Source of the DNA: Rhodovarius crocodyli
Lineage (GTDB): Bacteria > Pseudomonadota > Alphaproteobacteria > Acetobacterales > Acetobacteraceae
NCBI RefSeq assembly: GCF_004005855.1
Contig: NZ_SACL01000008.1
Location: 156,089 to 220,088, forward strand
Direction of reading: 5' to 3'
Length of the DNA stretch: 64,000 nucleotides
Below are positions 9,398 through 18,518 of this stretch, piece after piece (the first letter of the stretch is position 1; each line of letters opens with the position of its first letter). Below the pieces are notes generated by a model. It saw only the letters and a program-made list of their open reading frames with translations, made no database searches and had not been told where the DNA came from. The translations under genes and the position numbers were made by a program.

Positions 9398-9441
9398 ACC
9401 AGTTCTGGTGCCTCTGACGATTACTGGACACCAGTTGTGGT
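9398..9441. promoter_or_regulatory. Pair of palindromic operator-like sites upstream of the HNH gene
   Basis: ACCAGTTCTGGT (9398-9409, perfect palindrome) and ACCAGTTGTGGT (9430-9441, one base different) are spaced 32 bp start to start, about three helical turns. A further dyad, ACTGG-ACA-CCAGT (9423-9435), overlaps the second. They sit in the 280-bp gap between the divergent DUF1028 and HNH genes. Dimeric regulator binding is inferred. Confidence 0.35.
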
Positions 9442-9522
9442 GGTCCGCCGTACCCGGCTGAAGCTGGCGGCGAGGCTGACCCTGTTCTGTCCGCCCCGTC
9501 GCCCTGGTGAAGGAGCGGCGCG

Positions 9523-10107
9523 TTGCCTGACGGTAGTCTTGTTGGTGGTGGCGTATCGGGCGGCTATCCGGCCCTGGTGCTGAATGCCGATTTCCGGCCG
9601 CTATCCTATTTTCCGCTGTCGCTGTGGTCCTGGCAGGATTCGGTGAAGGCGGTGTTCCTGGACCGTGTCTCCGTGCTGTCGGAGTACGAGACGGAGGTGC
9701 GTTCCCCGTCGCATACCATGCGCCTGCCCTCGGTGATCGCGCTCAGGGAATACATCCCGGCGGCCCGGCGCCCGGCCTTCACGCGGTTCAATGTGTTCCT
9801 GCGCGATGCCTTCGAGTGCAAGTACTGCAACCTGCCCTTCCCGACGCATGAGCTGACCTTCGACCACGTCATTCCGCGCAGCCGGGGCGGGCGCACCAGC
9901 TGGGACAATGTCGTCACCGCCTGCGGCCCCTGCAACCTGCGCAAGGGCAGCAAGCTGCCGCGCGAGTGCAACATGCTGCTGCGTGACGAACCCCGGCAGC
10001 CCACCAGCTGGGAATTGCAGGAGAACGGCCGCAGCTTCCCGCCGCACTACCTGCACGAAAGCTGGCGCGACTATCTGTATTGGGACAGCGAGCTGGAACA
10101 GGGGTGA
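9523..10107 (+). CDS. HNH endonuclease (alphaproteobacterial chromosomal type)
   Basis: A 194-residue HNH nuclease. The zinc/HNH core is CKYCNLPFPTHELTFDHVIP followed by NVVTACGPCNLRKGS: two CxxC pairs framing the DH dyad and the later Asn. The N-terminal LVLNADFRPLSYFPLSLWSW is typical of a very conserved alphaproteobacterial housekeeping-like group with no settled role. Start is TTG at 9523: AAGGAG lies 7 nt upstream and the conserved N-terminus needs it. It is not part of a recognisable restriction or toxin system. Confidence 0.88.
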   Translation: MPDGSLVGGGVSGGYPALVLNADFRPLSYFPLSLWSWQDSVKAVFLDRVSVLSEYETEVRSPSHTMRLPSVIALREYIPAARRPAFTRFNVFLRDAFECKYCNLPFPTHELTFDHVIPRSRGGRTSWDNVVTACGPCNLRKGSKLPRECNMLLRDEPRQPTSWELQENGRSFPPHYLHESWRDYLYWDSELEQG

Positions 10108-10151
10108 GAGGCCGCTTGGCATAGGCCGCCCGTGCTGTAAGGTCGCCCCAA

Positions 10152-10187
10152 GCCTGTAACCCGACCGCAAGGTCGGGCGAAGCAGGC
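10152..10187 (+). promoter_or_regulatory. GNRA-capped stem-loop in the leader of the CoA-transferase operon
   Basis: A 7-bp perfect stem (10160-10166 with 10171-10177) closed by a GCAA tetraloop, inside an outer 5-bp stem GCCTG/CAGGC (10152-10156 with 10183-10187). It ends just before the GGAGGA ribosome site (10189-10194) of the gene starting at 10204. There is no T-tract, so a leader element is more likely than a terminator; role inferred. Confidence 0.4.
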
Positions 10188-10203
10188 AGGAGGACCGAAC
10201 CCA

Positions 10204-11028
10204 ATGCAGCCCATCGCACTCGATGCCATGGCCGCCACCGTGCCGGACGGCGCGATGCTGGCCCTGCCGCCCGACAACTCCCTGCCCTCCGTGGCGCTGG
10301 CCATGGCCATCGCGCGGCGCGGCGTGAAGAACTTGCGCCTGGTGGGCGTGCCGGTCTCGGGCTTCGCCTCCGACATCCTGATCGGTGCCGGCTGCGTGGC
10401 CGAGATCCAGACCAGTGCCGTCTCGCTCGGCGAGGCCGGCTTCGCCCCCCGCTTCACCGCCGCCCTGCGCGCCGGCAGCATCGTGGTGCGCGACGCCACC
10501 TGCCCCGCCATGCACACCATGCTGCAGGCCACCGAGAAGGGCGTGCCCTTCATGCCGCTGCGCGGGTTGATCGGCAGCGACATCCTGGCCAACCGCCCGG
10601 ACTGGAAGGTCATCCAGAACCCCTTCGGGCCCGAGGGCGACATCATCGTCCTGCTGCCTGCCCTCTCGCCCGATATCGGCGTGTTCCATGGCGTGATGGC
10701 GGACAGCCACGGCAATGTCTGGCTCGGCCGCCGGCGCGAATGCGCCACCATCGCCCATGCCAGCAAGCGCGCGCTGGTCACGGTGGAGCGCGTGGTCGAA
10801 GGCAATTTCCTGGAGGATGAGCGCCTGGCCTCCGGCACCATCAACGCGACCTATATCGACAGCATCGCGATCGCGGAGCGCGGCGCGCGCCCGGCGGCGC
10901 TGCTCGACGAATACGGTTTCGACGCGGCCTATGTCGCGGAATACGCCCGCATGGCCAAGACCGATGCCGGCTTCCAGGAATGGGCGGCGCGGGAGATCTT
11001 CCACCCCGTCGCGGCGGCCGCGGAGTAA
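10204..11028 (+). CDS. CoA-transferase family I, subunit A (GctA-like)
   Basis: A 274-residue alpha subunit of a type I CoA-transferase, similar in outline to glutaconate CoA-transferase subunit A: KNLRLVGVPVSGFASDILIG, HTMLQATEKGVPFMPLRGLI, and the C-terminal HGNVWLGRRRECATIAHASK. It pairs with the next gene (4-bp gap) to move CoA between acyl-CoA and a free acid; the substrate is not readable from sequence. The ATG has a GGAGGA ribosome site. The third gene of the operon is a CaiB-type transferase. Confidence 0.85.
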   Translation: MQPIALDAMAATVPDGAMLALPPDNSLPSVALAMAIARRGVKNLRLVGVPVSGFASDILIGAGCVAEIQTSAVSLGEAGFAPRFTAALRAGSIVVRDATCPAMHTMLQATEKGVPFMPLRGLIGSDILANRPDWKVIQNPFGPEGDIIVLLPALSPDIGVFHGVMADSHGNVWLGRRRECATIAHASKRALVTVERVVEGNFLEDERLASGTINATYIDSIAIAERGARPAALLDEYGFDAAYVAEYARMAKTDAGFQEWAAREIFHPVAAAAE

Positions 11029-11032
11029 AACC

Positions 11033-11782
11033 ATGGACTACAACACCGAGGAACTCCTCGCCGTCACGCTCGCCCGGCTGATCCGTGACCCGTCCGCGCC
11101 CCCCGCGCGGCATATCGCGGTGGGCGCTGCCTCGCCCGTGCCGGCCGCCGCCTGCTGGCTGGTGGCGAAGTCCGGCGCGCCCGTGCGGCTCTCCCTGCTG
11201 CACAAGCGCAGCGGCAACCCCTTCACCGAAGGCACGCGAGAGCTGTTCGACCTGACCGGCCAGGGCCGCATCGACCTGTTCTTCTTGGGTGGCGGGCAGA
11301 TCGACGGCCAGGCCAACCTGAACCTGGTCGGCACCGGCGAGTGGCCTGGGAAGGGCGTGCGCTTCCCCGGCAGCTTCGGCAGCGCCTTCATGTACATGAT
11401 GACCCACCGCACCATCCTGTTCCGGGAGGAACACTCCCCCCGCGTGCTGGTGGACCGCGTGGACAACATCTCCGCCCTCGGCATCTCGGCTCCCGGCGTG
11501 TTCCGGCGCGGCCATGCCCAGGCGCTGGTCACCGGCCGCTGCGTGTTCCAGTTCCACCCGGACCGCGGCCGCTTCAGCCTGCAATCCCTGCACCCCGGTG
11601 AGACGGTGGAGGACATCCGCGCCGCCACCGGCTTCGATTTCGACGTCGAGGGGGATATCCCCTTCACCCCGGCACCCACCGCGGAGGAGCTCGCTTTGCT
11701 GCGCGGGCCGATCTGCGACGAGATGCTGGAAACCTACCCGGAATTCTGCGCCCGGGTGTTCAACAGAAAGGCTGCCGCATGA
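11033..11782 (+). CDS. CoA-transferase family I, subunit B (GctB-like)
   Basis: A 249-residue beta subunit partner of the preceding gene. Family blocks include LFFLGGGQIDGQANLNLVGT and FPGSFGSAFMYMMTHRTILF. In type I enzymes the catalytic glutamate lies in the beta subunit, but I cannot place it with confidence here. The ATG at 11033 lies 4 bp after subunit A; the longer frame (from 10715) only shadows subunit A. Its stop overlaps the CaiB start by 4 bp (ATGA), so translation is probably coupled. Confidence 0.85.
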   Translation: MDYNTEELLAVTLARLIRDPSAPPARHIAVGAASPVPAAACWLVAKSGAPVRLSLLHKRSGNPFTEGTRELFDLTGQGRIDLFFLGGGQIDGQANLNLVGTGEWPGKGVRFPGSFGSAFMYMMTHRTILFREEHSPRVLVDRVDNISALGISAPGVFRRGHAQALVTGRCVFQFHPDRGRFSLQSLHPGETVEDIRAATGFDFDVEGDIPFTPAPTAEELALLRGPICDEMLETYPEFCARVFNRKAAA

Positions 11783-13014
11783 CGGACGCGCTTCCCATTT
11801 CGGAAGGCAAGGGTTTGGCCAAAAGCGCGGGTGCGCTGGCCGGCATCAAGGTGATCGACCTGACGCGCGTGCTGGGCGGGCCCTACTGCACCATGATCCT
11901 GTCGGACCATGGCGCCGAGGTGATCAAGCTGGAACCGCCCCTCGGTGACGAAGTGCGCGACTGGGGCCCTCCGTTCCATGAAGGCGACGCCAGCTACTTC
12001 ATCGGCGTGAACCGCAACAAGAAGTCGGTCGGCCTCGACCTCTCCAAGCCCGAGGGCGTGCAGGTGCTGCTGCGCCTGCTGGAAGAAGCCGACGTGCTGA
12101 TCGAGAACTTCAAGCCCGGCAGCATGGAGAAGTGGGGCCTGGGCTACCAGGAGGTGCTGTCCAAGCGCTTCCCGCGCCTGATCCATTGCCGCGTCTCGGG
12201 CTTCGGCGCCACGGGGCCGCTGGGCGGCGCGCCGGGCTATGACGCGATCGTGCAGGCCATCGTGGGCCTGATGTCGATCAACGGCACCGCCACCAGCGGT
12301 CCCACGCGCCTGGGTGTGCCGATGGTCGATATCGGCACCGGCCTGTATTCCGCCATCGCCATCCTGATGGCCGTGATCGAGCGCCAGTCGAGCAACCAGG
12401 GCCAGTACCTGGACATGACGCTGCATGATTGCGGCATGGCGCTGCTGCACCCGCATGCCGCCAACCACTTCCTGAACGGCAAGCGTCCGGTCGCCACGGG
12501 CAACCCGCACCCGAACCTGGCGCCCTATGCCACCTTCACCACCAAGACCTGCGACATCTTCATGGGGGTGGGCAACGACGCCACCTTCCGCAAGCTGTGC
12601 AACTTCCTGGGCATTCCGGAACTCGGCACCGACCCGCGCTTCGCCAAGAACGGCGACCGCGTGGTGAACCGCGTGGCGCTGACCGAGATCCTGGATGCGC
12701 GGCTGGCCGTCGAGGACGGCTTCGAGCTGTGCCCGCGCCTGCTGGCCGCCGGCCTGCCGGCCGGCCCGGTGACGCATGTGGACGAGGCGATGGCCGCCGA
12801 GCACACCGCCCACCGCGAGATGGTGACGGAGCTCGGCTGGTTCCGTGGCCTCGGCACGCCCATCAAGATGTCCCGCACCCCGGGCGGCACGCGGCGCGAG
12901 CCGCCGCGCTACGGCCAGGACACGGAAGCGGTGCTGAAGACGCATGGCTTCTCGGAGAAGGAAATCGAGAAGCTGCGCGATCTGGGGATCGTGCTGGACG
13001 CCCGCAGGAAGTAA
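11779..13014 (+). CDS. CaiB/BaiF family (type III) CoA-transferase
   Basis: A 411-residue type III CoA-transferase, formyl-CoA/succinyl-CoA transferase type. IKVIDLTRVLGGPYCTMILS and GAEVIKLEPPLGDEVRDWGP open the fold; GRVSGFGATGPLGG-like sequence and RLGVPMVDIGTGLYSAIAIL follow, with the Asp of MVDIG the expected acyl-carrying residue. It is the last gene of an operon with a type I CoA-transferase pair. Substrates are unknown. A strong hairpin lies 12 bp downstream. Confidence 0.9.
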   Translation: MTDALPISEGKGLAKSAGALAGIKVIDLTRVLGGPYCTMILSDHGAEVIKLEPPLGDEVRDWGPPFHEGDASYFIGVNRNKKSVGLDLSKPEGVQVLLRLLEEADVLIENFKPGSMEKWGLGYQEVLSKRFPRLIHCRVSGFGATGPLGGAPGYDAIVQAIVGLMSINGTATSGPTRLGVPMVDIGTGLYSAIAILMAVIERQSSNQGQYLDMTLHDCGMALLHPHAANHFLNGKRPVATGNPHPNLAPYATFTTKTCDIFMGVGNDATFRKLCNFLGIPELGTDPRFAKNGDRVVNRVALTEILDARLAVEDGFELCPRLLAAGLPAGPVTHVDEAMAAEHTAHREMVTELGWFRGLGTPIKMSRTPGGTRREPPRYGQDTEAVLKTHGFSEKEIEKLRDLGIVLDARRK

Positions 13015-13026
13015 CGGGCGCCTTCT

Positions 13027-13049
13027 CGCCAGGGGCACTGCCCCTGGCG
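13027..13049. terminator. Bidirectional hairpin between convergent genes
   Basis: A perfect 10-bp stem CGCCAGGGGC-act-GCCCCTGGCG fills the 38-bp gap between the convergent CaiB-type and M23 genes. No T-tract is present, so it is a presumed terminator or transcript-end stabiliser by position. Confidence 0.6.
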
Positions 13050-13052
13050 GGC

Positions 13053-13850
13053 TTACCCCGCCAGCAACGGCTGCGGGTCCAGCCAGGTGGAGTACCACCC
13101 GAGCGAGAAGTGCAGATGCGGCCCGGTCACCCGGCCCGTCGCCCCCATGGCCGCCACATGCTGGCCCTTCGCCACATCCGCCCCCTCGCCCACATGCTGC
13201 GCGGACAGATGCGCATACAGCGTGTGCACCCCATGCCCGTGGTCGATCACCAGCAGCTTGCCGAAGAAGAAGAAATCCCCGGCCAGCACCACGCGGCCCG
13301 GCATGGCGGCGCTGATCGGCGTGCCCACCGGCCCCGCCACATCCAGCCCGAAATGCGGCGCGCGCGGCTCACCGTTCAGGATGCGCTGGCTGCCATAGAC
13401 ACCGCTGATCCGCCCGCGCGCCGGCCAGGCCATGCCGTCCAGGAAACCGGTGCGCGCGCTGTCGGTGGCGCGGGCGGCGGCCAGGCGCTGGCGCTCGGCC
13501 GTGATGCGCGCCAGGGCGGCGGCGTCGGGCGACACCTGCGCGGGCGGCAGGCCCTGGATGCGCTGGACGTCCCATTCGCGCGGGCGCACCGCGATGCGGC
13601 GCTGGCTGGCGCGGCCCTGGGCATCGGTGATGTGCAGCACCGCCTCGGGCCCATGGTCGCGGCCGAAACCCAGCACGAACTCCCCGCCGGGCGCGACGCG
13701 GATGGCACGGCCTTCCAGGCTCAACCGCAGCCCCTGCGCGCCCCGGCCGATCAGCATGCCGCCCTGGGCGGCCTCGGCGGGCAGCTCCAGGGCCTGGGCA
13801 GGGGCGGCCAACAGCAGGGCGGGGGTGGCAAGCAGGCTTCGACGCAGCAT
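13053..13850 (-). CDS. M23 (LytM/lysostaphin-type) metallopeptidase, exported
   Basis: 265 residues: signal peptide (MLRRSLLATPALLLAAPAQA), an N-terminal beta-rich region with a short charged helix near 105-130, then a complete M23 domain. Zinc/catalytic residues appear intact: HFGLD (His166, Asp170), YAHLS (His214) and GPHLHF (His245, His247). It should cleave peptidoglycan cross-bridges, or activate amidases, in the periplasm. The start overlaps the xseA stop by one base, so it is translated as the second gene of an xseA operon. Confidence 0.92.
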   Translation of the reverse strand: MLRRSLLATPALLLAAPAQALELPAEAAQGGMLIGRGAQGLRLSLEGRAIRVAPGGEFVLGFGRDHGPEAVLHITDAQGRASQRRIAVRPREWDVQRIQGLPPAQVSPDAAALARITAERQRLAAARATDSARTGFLDGMAWPARGRISGVYGSQRILNGEPRAPHFGLDVAGPVGTPISAAMPGRVVLAGDFFFFGKLLVIDHGHGVHTLYAHLSAQHVGEGADVAKGQHVAAMGATGRVTGPHLHFSLGWYSTWLDPQPLLAG

Positions 13851-15268
13851 CAGAACAGGCTCCCTTGCAGCGGCTCGGATTTGGGCTTGTCGGCGTGGAC
13901 ATGCGCCTCGCCATCCTGGAAGGCGATGGTCAGCGCGGCGCCGGGCTTCACCTCGGCGGCATGCGTCACGGCGCGGCCCTTGGCATCGCGCACCAGCGCG
14001 AAGCCGCGCGCCAGCACTGATTGATAGGACACCGACTCAAGCCGCGCCGACAGCCCGTCCAGCGCCGTGCGGCGTTCCCGCAGCCGGGCCAGCACGGGCC
14101 CCTCGCTGAAGCGCGCCAGCATCGGCGCCGCGCGCCGCCGCGCCTGGCCGGCAGCGAAGCCGCCCCGCAGGCGCTCCGCCAGCAGAGCCAGCATGCCGCG
14201 CCGGGCCGCGATGCCCTCACGCGGGTGCGGCAGGTGCAGGCGGGTCAGCGCCGCCCGCTTGGCACCGATCAGGCCAGGCAGCGCCTGGCGCAGCCGCTCC
14301 CCCCGGTCATCCAGCCGCTGACGCAGCCCGGCCACCACATCGGGCATGGCGGGCATGCCGCGCTCAGCCCGCAGCAGCGCACCGCGCGCGCGCTCCATCC
14401 AGCCCCGCATGGCGTGATGCAGCCGCCCGCCGCGCTGGGAAAGGTCGGCCAGCAGCTCGATCCGCGCCGGCACCGCCATCTCGGCGGCAGCCGTGGGCGT
14501 GGGCGCCCGGCGGTCGGAGGCGAAGTCGATCAGCGTGGTATCGGTTTCATGCCCCACGGCCGAGATCAGCGGGATCGGGCAATTCGCCGCCGCCCGCACC
14601 ACGACCTCCTCGTTGAAGGCCATCAGGTCCTCCAGCGAGCCGCCACCACGCGCGACGATCAGCACATCCGGCCGCAGCCCGGGCGGCAGCGCGCCCATCC
14701 CCTCGATCGCGCGCGCGATCAGTTCCGCCGAGCCCTGCCCCTGGACCTGCACCGGCCACAGCAGGATCGGGCGCGGAAACCGGCGCGCGATGGTGGTGCG
14801 GATGTCCTGGATCACCGCGCCCTTCTCGCTGGTCACGACACCCACGCGGGCCGGCAACAGCGGGATCGCTTTCTTGCGCTCTGCGTCGAACAGCCCCTCG
14901 GCCTTCAGCGCCACGCGCAGCTTCTCGATCTTCGCCAGCAGCGCGCCTTCGCCCGCATATTCCAGCCGGTCGATCACCAGCTGGTACTTGCTGCGGTCGG
15001 CATAGGTATCGATGCGGCCGGTCGCGATCACCTCCAGCCCGTTCTCGGGCTGCACCGCCAGGTTCCGCACCGACATCTTCCAGACCACGGATTCGAGCTT
15101 CGCGTCCGCATCCTTCAGCGACAGATAGATGTGGCCGGAAGGGTACCGCTTGCATTCCGTGATCTCGCCACGCACCCGCACGCGGCCGAAAGCCTCCCGC
15201 AACACGCCCTTGATGGCGCCGGCAAGCTCACCCACCGCGAATTCGGGCATGTTGGTCTGGGTTTCCAT
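13850..15268 (-). CDS. xseA: Exodeoxyribonuclease VII large subunit
   Basis: 472 residues, full length for XseA. An N-terminal OB-fold (VRVRGEITECKRYPSGHIYL) is followed by the catalytic-domain blocks GVVTSEKGAVIQDIRTTIAR, VLIVARGGGSLEDLMAFNEE and ISAVGHETDTTLIDFASDRR. It degrades single-stranded DNA with XseB, which is not encoded in this window. It is divergent from purD with a 73-bp gap, and followed by the M23 gene with a 1-base overlap. Confidence 0.96.
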   Translation of the reverse strand: METQTNMPEFAVGELAGAIKGVLREAFGRVRVRGEITECKRYPSGHIYLSLKDADAKLESVVWKMSVRNLAVQPENGLEVIATGRIDTYADRSKYQLVIDRLEYAGEGALLAKIEKLRVALKAEGLFDAERKKAIPLLPARVGVVTSEKGAVIQDIRTTIARRFPRPILLWPVQVQGQGSAELIARAIEGMGALPPGLRPDVLIVARGGGSLEDLMAFNEEVVVRAAANCPIPLISAVGHETDTTLIDFASDRRAPTPTAAAEMAVPARIELLADLSQRGGRLHHAMRGWMERARGALLRAERGMPAMPDVVAGLRQRLDDRGERLRQALPGLIGAKRAALTRLHLPHPREGIAARRGMLALLAERLRGGFAAGQARRRAAPMLARFSEGPVLARLRERRTALDGLSARLESVSYQSVLARGFALVRDAKGRAVTHAAEVKPGAALTIAFQDGEAHVHADKPKSEPLQGSLF

Positions 15269-15341
15269 CCGCCCAACTTATGCTAACCCGCGCCCCAAGG
15301 CACCCCGCGCCCGGGGCGGCCGGGGCAGATGAGGTGCGCGC

Positions 15342-16607
15342 ATGAAGGTTCTGGTGGTCGGTGGCGGCGGGCGGGAACACGCTTTGTGCTGGAAACTGGC
15401 GCAGTCCCCCCTGCTGACGAAGCTGTGGTGCGCGCCGGGCAATGCCGGCATCGTGGATGTGGCCGAATGCGTGGCGATCGGCGCCGAGGACATCCCGGCC
15501 CTGGTGGCCTTCGCTACCGCCAACGCCGTGGACCTGGTCGTCGCCGGCCCCGAGGCCCCGCTGACGCTGGGCCTGGCCGATGCCTGCCGCGCCGCCGGCA
15601 TCCCCTGCTTCGGCCCCAGCCAGGAAGCCGCGGCGCTGGAGGGCAGCAAGACCTTCACCAAGCAGGTCGCTGACGCCGCGAAAGCCCCCACCGCCGCCTG
15701 GGCCCGCTTCGAGGAAGCCGAGGCCGCCCGCGCCTATATCCGTGCCCAGGGCGCGCCCATCGTGGTCAAGGCCGACGGGCTGGCCGCCGGCAAGGGCGTG
15801 GTCGTCGCCATGACGGTCGAGGAAGCCGAGGCCGCCGTCACCGAGATCATGGAGGACCGGGTGCACGGCAATGCCGGCGCCTCGGTCGTCATCGAGGAAT
15901 GCATGATGGGCGAGGAAGCCAGCTTCTTCGCGCTCTGCGACGGCCGCGTGGCCCTGCCGCTGGCCGCCGCGCAGGACCACAAGCGCGTGGGCGATGGCGA
16001 CACCGGCCCCAACACCGGCGGCATGGGCGCCTATTCCCCCGCCCCCGCCTTCACCCCCGCCATCGAGGCCGAGGTGATGGAGCGCATCATCACCCCCTGC
16101 CTGGACGTGATGGCGGCCCGCGGCACCCCCTTCACCGGCGTGCTGTTCGCCGGGCTGATGCTGACCGCCACCGGCCCGCGCCTGATCGAGTTCAACGTCC
16201 GCTTCGGTGACCCCGAATGCCAGACGCTGATGCTGCGGATGAAAAGCGACCTGCTGCCGCTGCTGCTGGCCGCCGCGAAGGGCGAGCTGGCGGGCAAGAC
16301 AGTGGAATGGCGCGACGACAGCGCCATGGTCGTGGTCATGGCCACCAGCGGGTACCCCGGCGCCTATGGCAAGGGCAGCGAGATCAAGGGCCTGGACAAG
16401 GCCGCCGCCATTCCGGGTGCCGTGGTGTTCCACGCGGGCACCGTGGCGAAGGAGGGCCAGGTGCTGGCCTCCGGCGGACGGGTGCTGGGGGTTTCCTCCA
16501 GCGCAGCGAACCTTACCGAGGCGCGCAAGATCGCCTATGCCGCCGTGGACGCCATCGACTGGCCGGAAGGCTTCTGCCGGCGGGATATCGGCTGGCGGGC
16601 GCTGTAA
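15342..16607 (+). CDS. purD: Phosphoribosylamine-glycine ligase
   Basis: 421 residues, normal for PurD, the second step of purine synthesis. N-terminal [20 protein letters not shown], the ATP-grasp blocks [20 protein letters not shown] and [20 protein letters not shown], and [13 protein letters not shown] are all present. The ATG is preceded by GAGGTG. It is monocistronic: xseA is divergent and the acyltransferase gene is convergent with only one base between the stops. Confidence 0.97.
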   Translation: MKVLVVGGGGREHALCWKLAQSPLLTKLWCAPGNAGIVDVAECVAIGAEDIPALVAFATANAVDLVVAGPEAPLTLGLADACRAAGIPCFGPSQEAAALEGSKTFTKQVADAAKAPTAAWARFEEAEAARAYIRAQGAPIVVKADGLAAGKGVVVAMTVEEAEAAVTEIMEDRVHGNAGASVVIEECMMGEEASFFALCDGRVALPLAAAQDHKRVGDGDTGPNTGGMGAYSPAPAFTPAIEAEVMERIITPCLDVMAARGTPFTGVLFAGLMLTATGPRLIEFNVRFGDPECQTLMLRMKSDLLPLLLAAAKGELAGKTVEWRDDSAMVVVMATSGYPGAYGKGSEIKGLDKAAAIPGAVVFHAGTVAKEGQVLASGGRVLGVSSSAANLTEARKIAYAAVDAIDWPEGFCRRDIGWRAL

Positions 16608-16608
16608 C

Positions 16609-17499
16609 TCAGCGCCAGCGCCGGTGCATCCATAGCCACTGGCCGGGGTTCTCGCGCACCCAGCGCTCGATCACCCGGTTCATCAGGGCGGTGGTCGCGG
16701 GCACATCCACCTTGCCGCGCGCGTCGCGCGGCAGCTCGAAGGGGCCTTCCAACTCCAGCCTGAACCGCCCCTCGGGCAGGCGGATCGCGCGCATGCCGTA
16801 CATCGGCGCGCCATACCGCGCGGCCAGGCGCGGCAGCAGCGGGTTGGCCGCCACGTCATGCCCGAAGAAGGGCACCTGCGGCCCGCGCCCGAAGCGCTGG
16901 TCCACCAGCATCCCCAGGTTCAGCCCTTCCTCATAGGCCTCGGCCAACTGAATGGGCGCGGTCATCTTGGCCGGGATCAGCCGGCCCATGATCGGCTCGC
17001 GCATCTTGCGGATCATCTCCGCGATGCGCGGGTTGTTGGGCGTGCGGTACAGGATGGCTGCGTTCTGCCCCACCGCATGCGCCGCCACGGCGGGCATTTC
17101 CCAATTCGCCAGATGCGCGGCAAACACCAAAACCGGCTTGTTCTCGGCCGCCAGGCGATGGAACAGCGCGAGGCCCTCCTCGCTCAGCGTCACGCGCGCG
17201 CCGGGGCTCGGCGGCCAGGCGCCCTCGAAAATCTCGGCCAGATGCACGTATTCGCAGGCGGTGCGGCCCAGATTGTCCCAGGCCTGGCGGGCGACGTCGC
17301 GGCGCCACGCCTCGTCCTTTTCCGGGAAGGCCAGGGCCAGGTTCTGCATCATGATGCGATGCGACCGCCCGACATAGGGCCCCAGGGCCCGCGCCACCCA
17401 GCCGCCCAGCGCCGGCGCCGCGCGCGAGCCCAGCAGCCGCATGAAGCCGAACAGGACGGCGACCAGCCCGGCCAGCAGCCGCTCCGCGAAAGCCGTCAC
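16609..17499 (-). CDS. Lipid A biosynthesis acyltransferase, LpxL/HtrB family
   Basis: 296 residues. An N-terminal membrane anchor (LLAGLVAVLFGFMRLLGSRA) is followed by the HX4E acyltransferase motif FAAHLANWEM (His129, Glu134) and VDQRFGRGPQVPFFGHDVAA, characteristic of late acyltransferases that add secondary acyl chains to lipid A at the inner membrane. Which acyl chain it adds cannot be told. Its start overlaps the stop of the upstream oxidoreductase by 4 bp, so the two form an operon. Confidence 0.9.
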   Translation of the reverse strand: MTAFAERLLAGLVAVLFGFMRLLGSRAAPALGGWVARALGPYVGRSHRIMMQNLALAFPEKDEAWRRDVARQAWDNLGRTACEYVHLAEIFEGAWPPSPGARVTLSEEGLALFHRLAAENKPVLVFAAHLANWEMPAVAAHAVGQNAAILYRTPNNPRIAEMIRKMREPIMGRLIPAKMTAPIQLAEAYEEGLNLGMLVDQRFGRGPQVPFFGHDVAANPLLPRLAARYGAPMYGMRAIRLPEGRFRLELEGPFELPRDARGKVDVPATTALMNRVIERWVRENPGQWLWMHRRWR

Positions 17500-18518
17500 A
17501 GCGTGACGACCACCTTGCCGAACACCTTCCGGGTTTCCAGCCGCTCCAGCCCCTCACCGAAACGCTCCAGCGGCAGCACGCAATCGATCACGGGGGTGAT
17601 GCCCTCGGCCATCTTCGCCAGGCCCTCGCCCAGGCAATGCAGCGGCGACCCGAAGCTGCCCATCAGCTTCAGCTGGCGCTGGAACAGCATCATCAGGTTG
17701 GTCTCGGCCGAGACACCGCTGGTGGACCCGCAGGTGACCAGCCGCCCGCCCATCTTCAGCGACAGCAGCGAACCGGCCCAGGTGCTGGCGCCCACATGCT
17801 CGAACACCACATCCACGCCGACCTTCTTGGTCACACGCCGGGCCACGGCCTCGAAGCGGTCATCGGTGTAGTTCACCACATGGTCGACACCCAGCGCCTC
17901 GGCCTGGGCGCGCTTCGCCTCGCTGCCGATGGTGCCGATCACGGTGCAGCCGAGCGACTTGGCCATCTTCACCGCGATGGTGCCGATGCCCGACCCCGCC
18001 GCGTGCACGATGATGGTCTCGCCCGGCTGCAGCTTCGCGTTGTCAAACAGCATGTGCTGCACGGTGGCGTAGGTCACGGCGGTGGTCGCCGCATCCTCGG
18101 TCTTCACCCCGTCGGGCACCGGCACGCACAGCCGCGCCGGCACATTCACGTATTCCTGCGCGAAGCCATCCACATGGAAGCCACGCAGCCCCTTCACGTT
18201 CTCGCACAGGTTCTCGCGCCCCGCGCGGCAGGCCGGGCAGGTGCCACAGACCAGCGCGCCATAGGGCACCACCCGCGTGCCCAGCGCCAGGGCGGACACG
18301 CCCTCGCCCAGCGCCGCGACCTCGCCCACCGCCTCGACCCCCACCGTGATGGGCAGCGTCCGCTTGGCGAAGGCCATGCCGCGGAAGCCCCACAGGTCGA
18401 TGTGATTGAGGGCGATGGCGCGAATCCGCAGCTGCACCTCACCCGCGGCGGGCGGGGGCGGCGGCTCGATATCGGTCAGTCGAAGGTCGCGTTCGGCGAA
18501 GAGTCGGAGGGCTCGCAT
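17496..18518 (-). CDS. MDR-type alcohol dehydrogenase/quinone oxidoreductase without catalytic zinc site
   Basis: A 340-residue medium-chain reductase. The structural-zinc lobe is present (CGTCPACRAGRENLC) and the Rossmann motif is HAAGSGIGTIAVKMAKSLG. The usual catalytic-zinc Cys and Glu-His are replaced (ALNHIDLWGFRG and VGVEAVGEV), as in zinc-lobe-containing NADPH-dependent reductases of the quinone oxidoreductase type. A reductase acting on an enone or similar compound is inferred. First gene of an operon with the LpxL-like acyltransferase. Confidence 0.85.
   Translation of the reverse strand: MRALRLFAERDLRLTDIEPPPPPAAGEVQLRIRAIALNHIDLWGFRGMAFAKRTLPITVGVEAVGEVAALGEGVSALALGTRVVPYGALVCGTCPACRAGRENLCENVKGLRGFHVDGFAQEYVNVPARLCVPVPDGVKTEDAATTAVTYATVQHMLFDNAKLQPGETIIVHAAGSGIGTIAVKMAKSLGCTVIGTIGSEAKRAQAEALGVDHVVNYTDDRFEAVARRVTKKVGVDVVFEHVGASTWAGSLLSLKMGGRLVTCGSTSGVSAETNLMMLFQRQLKLMGSFGSPLHCLGEGLAKMAEGITPVIDCVLPLERFGEGLERLETRKVFGKVVVTL

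Noticed and set aside
6642..9461. 939-codon plus-strand open frame
   Set aside because: Antisense to ggt and DUF1028, with the low-complexity Ala/Arg/Gly/His composition typical of shadow frames in GC-rich DNA.
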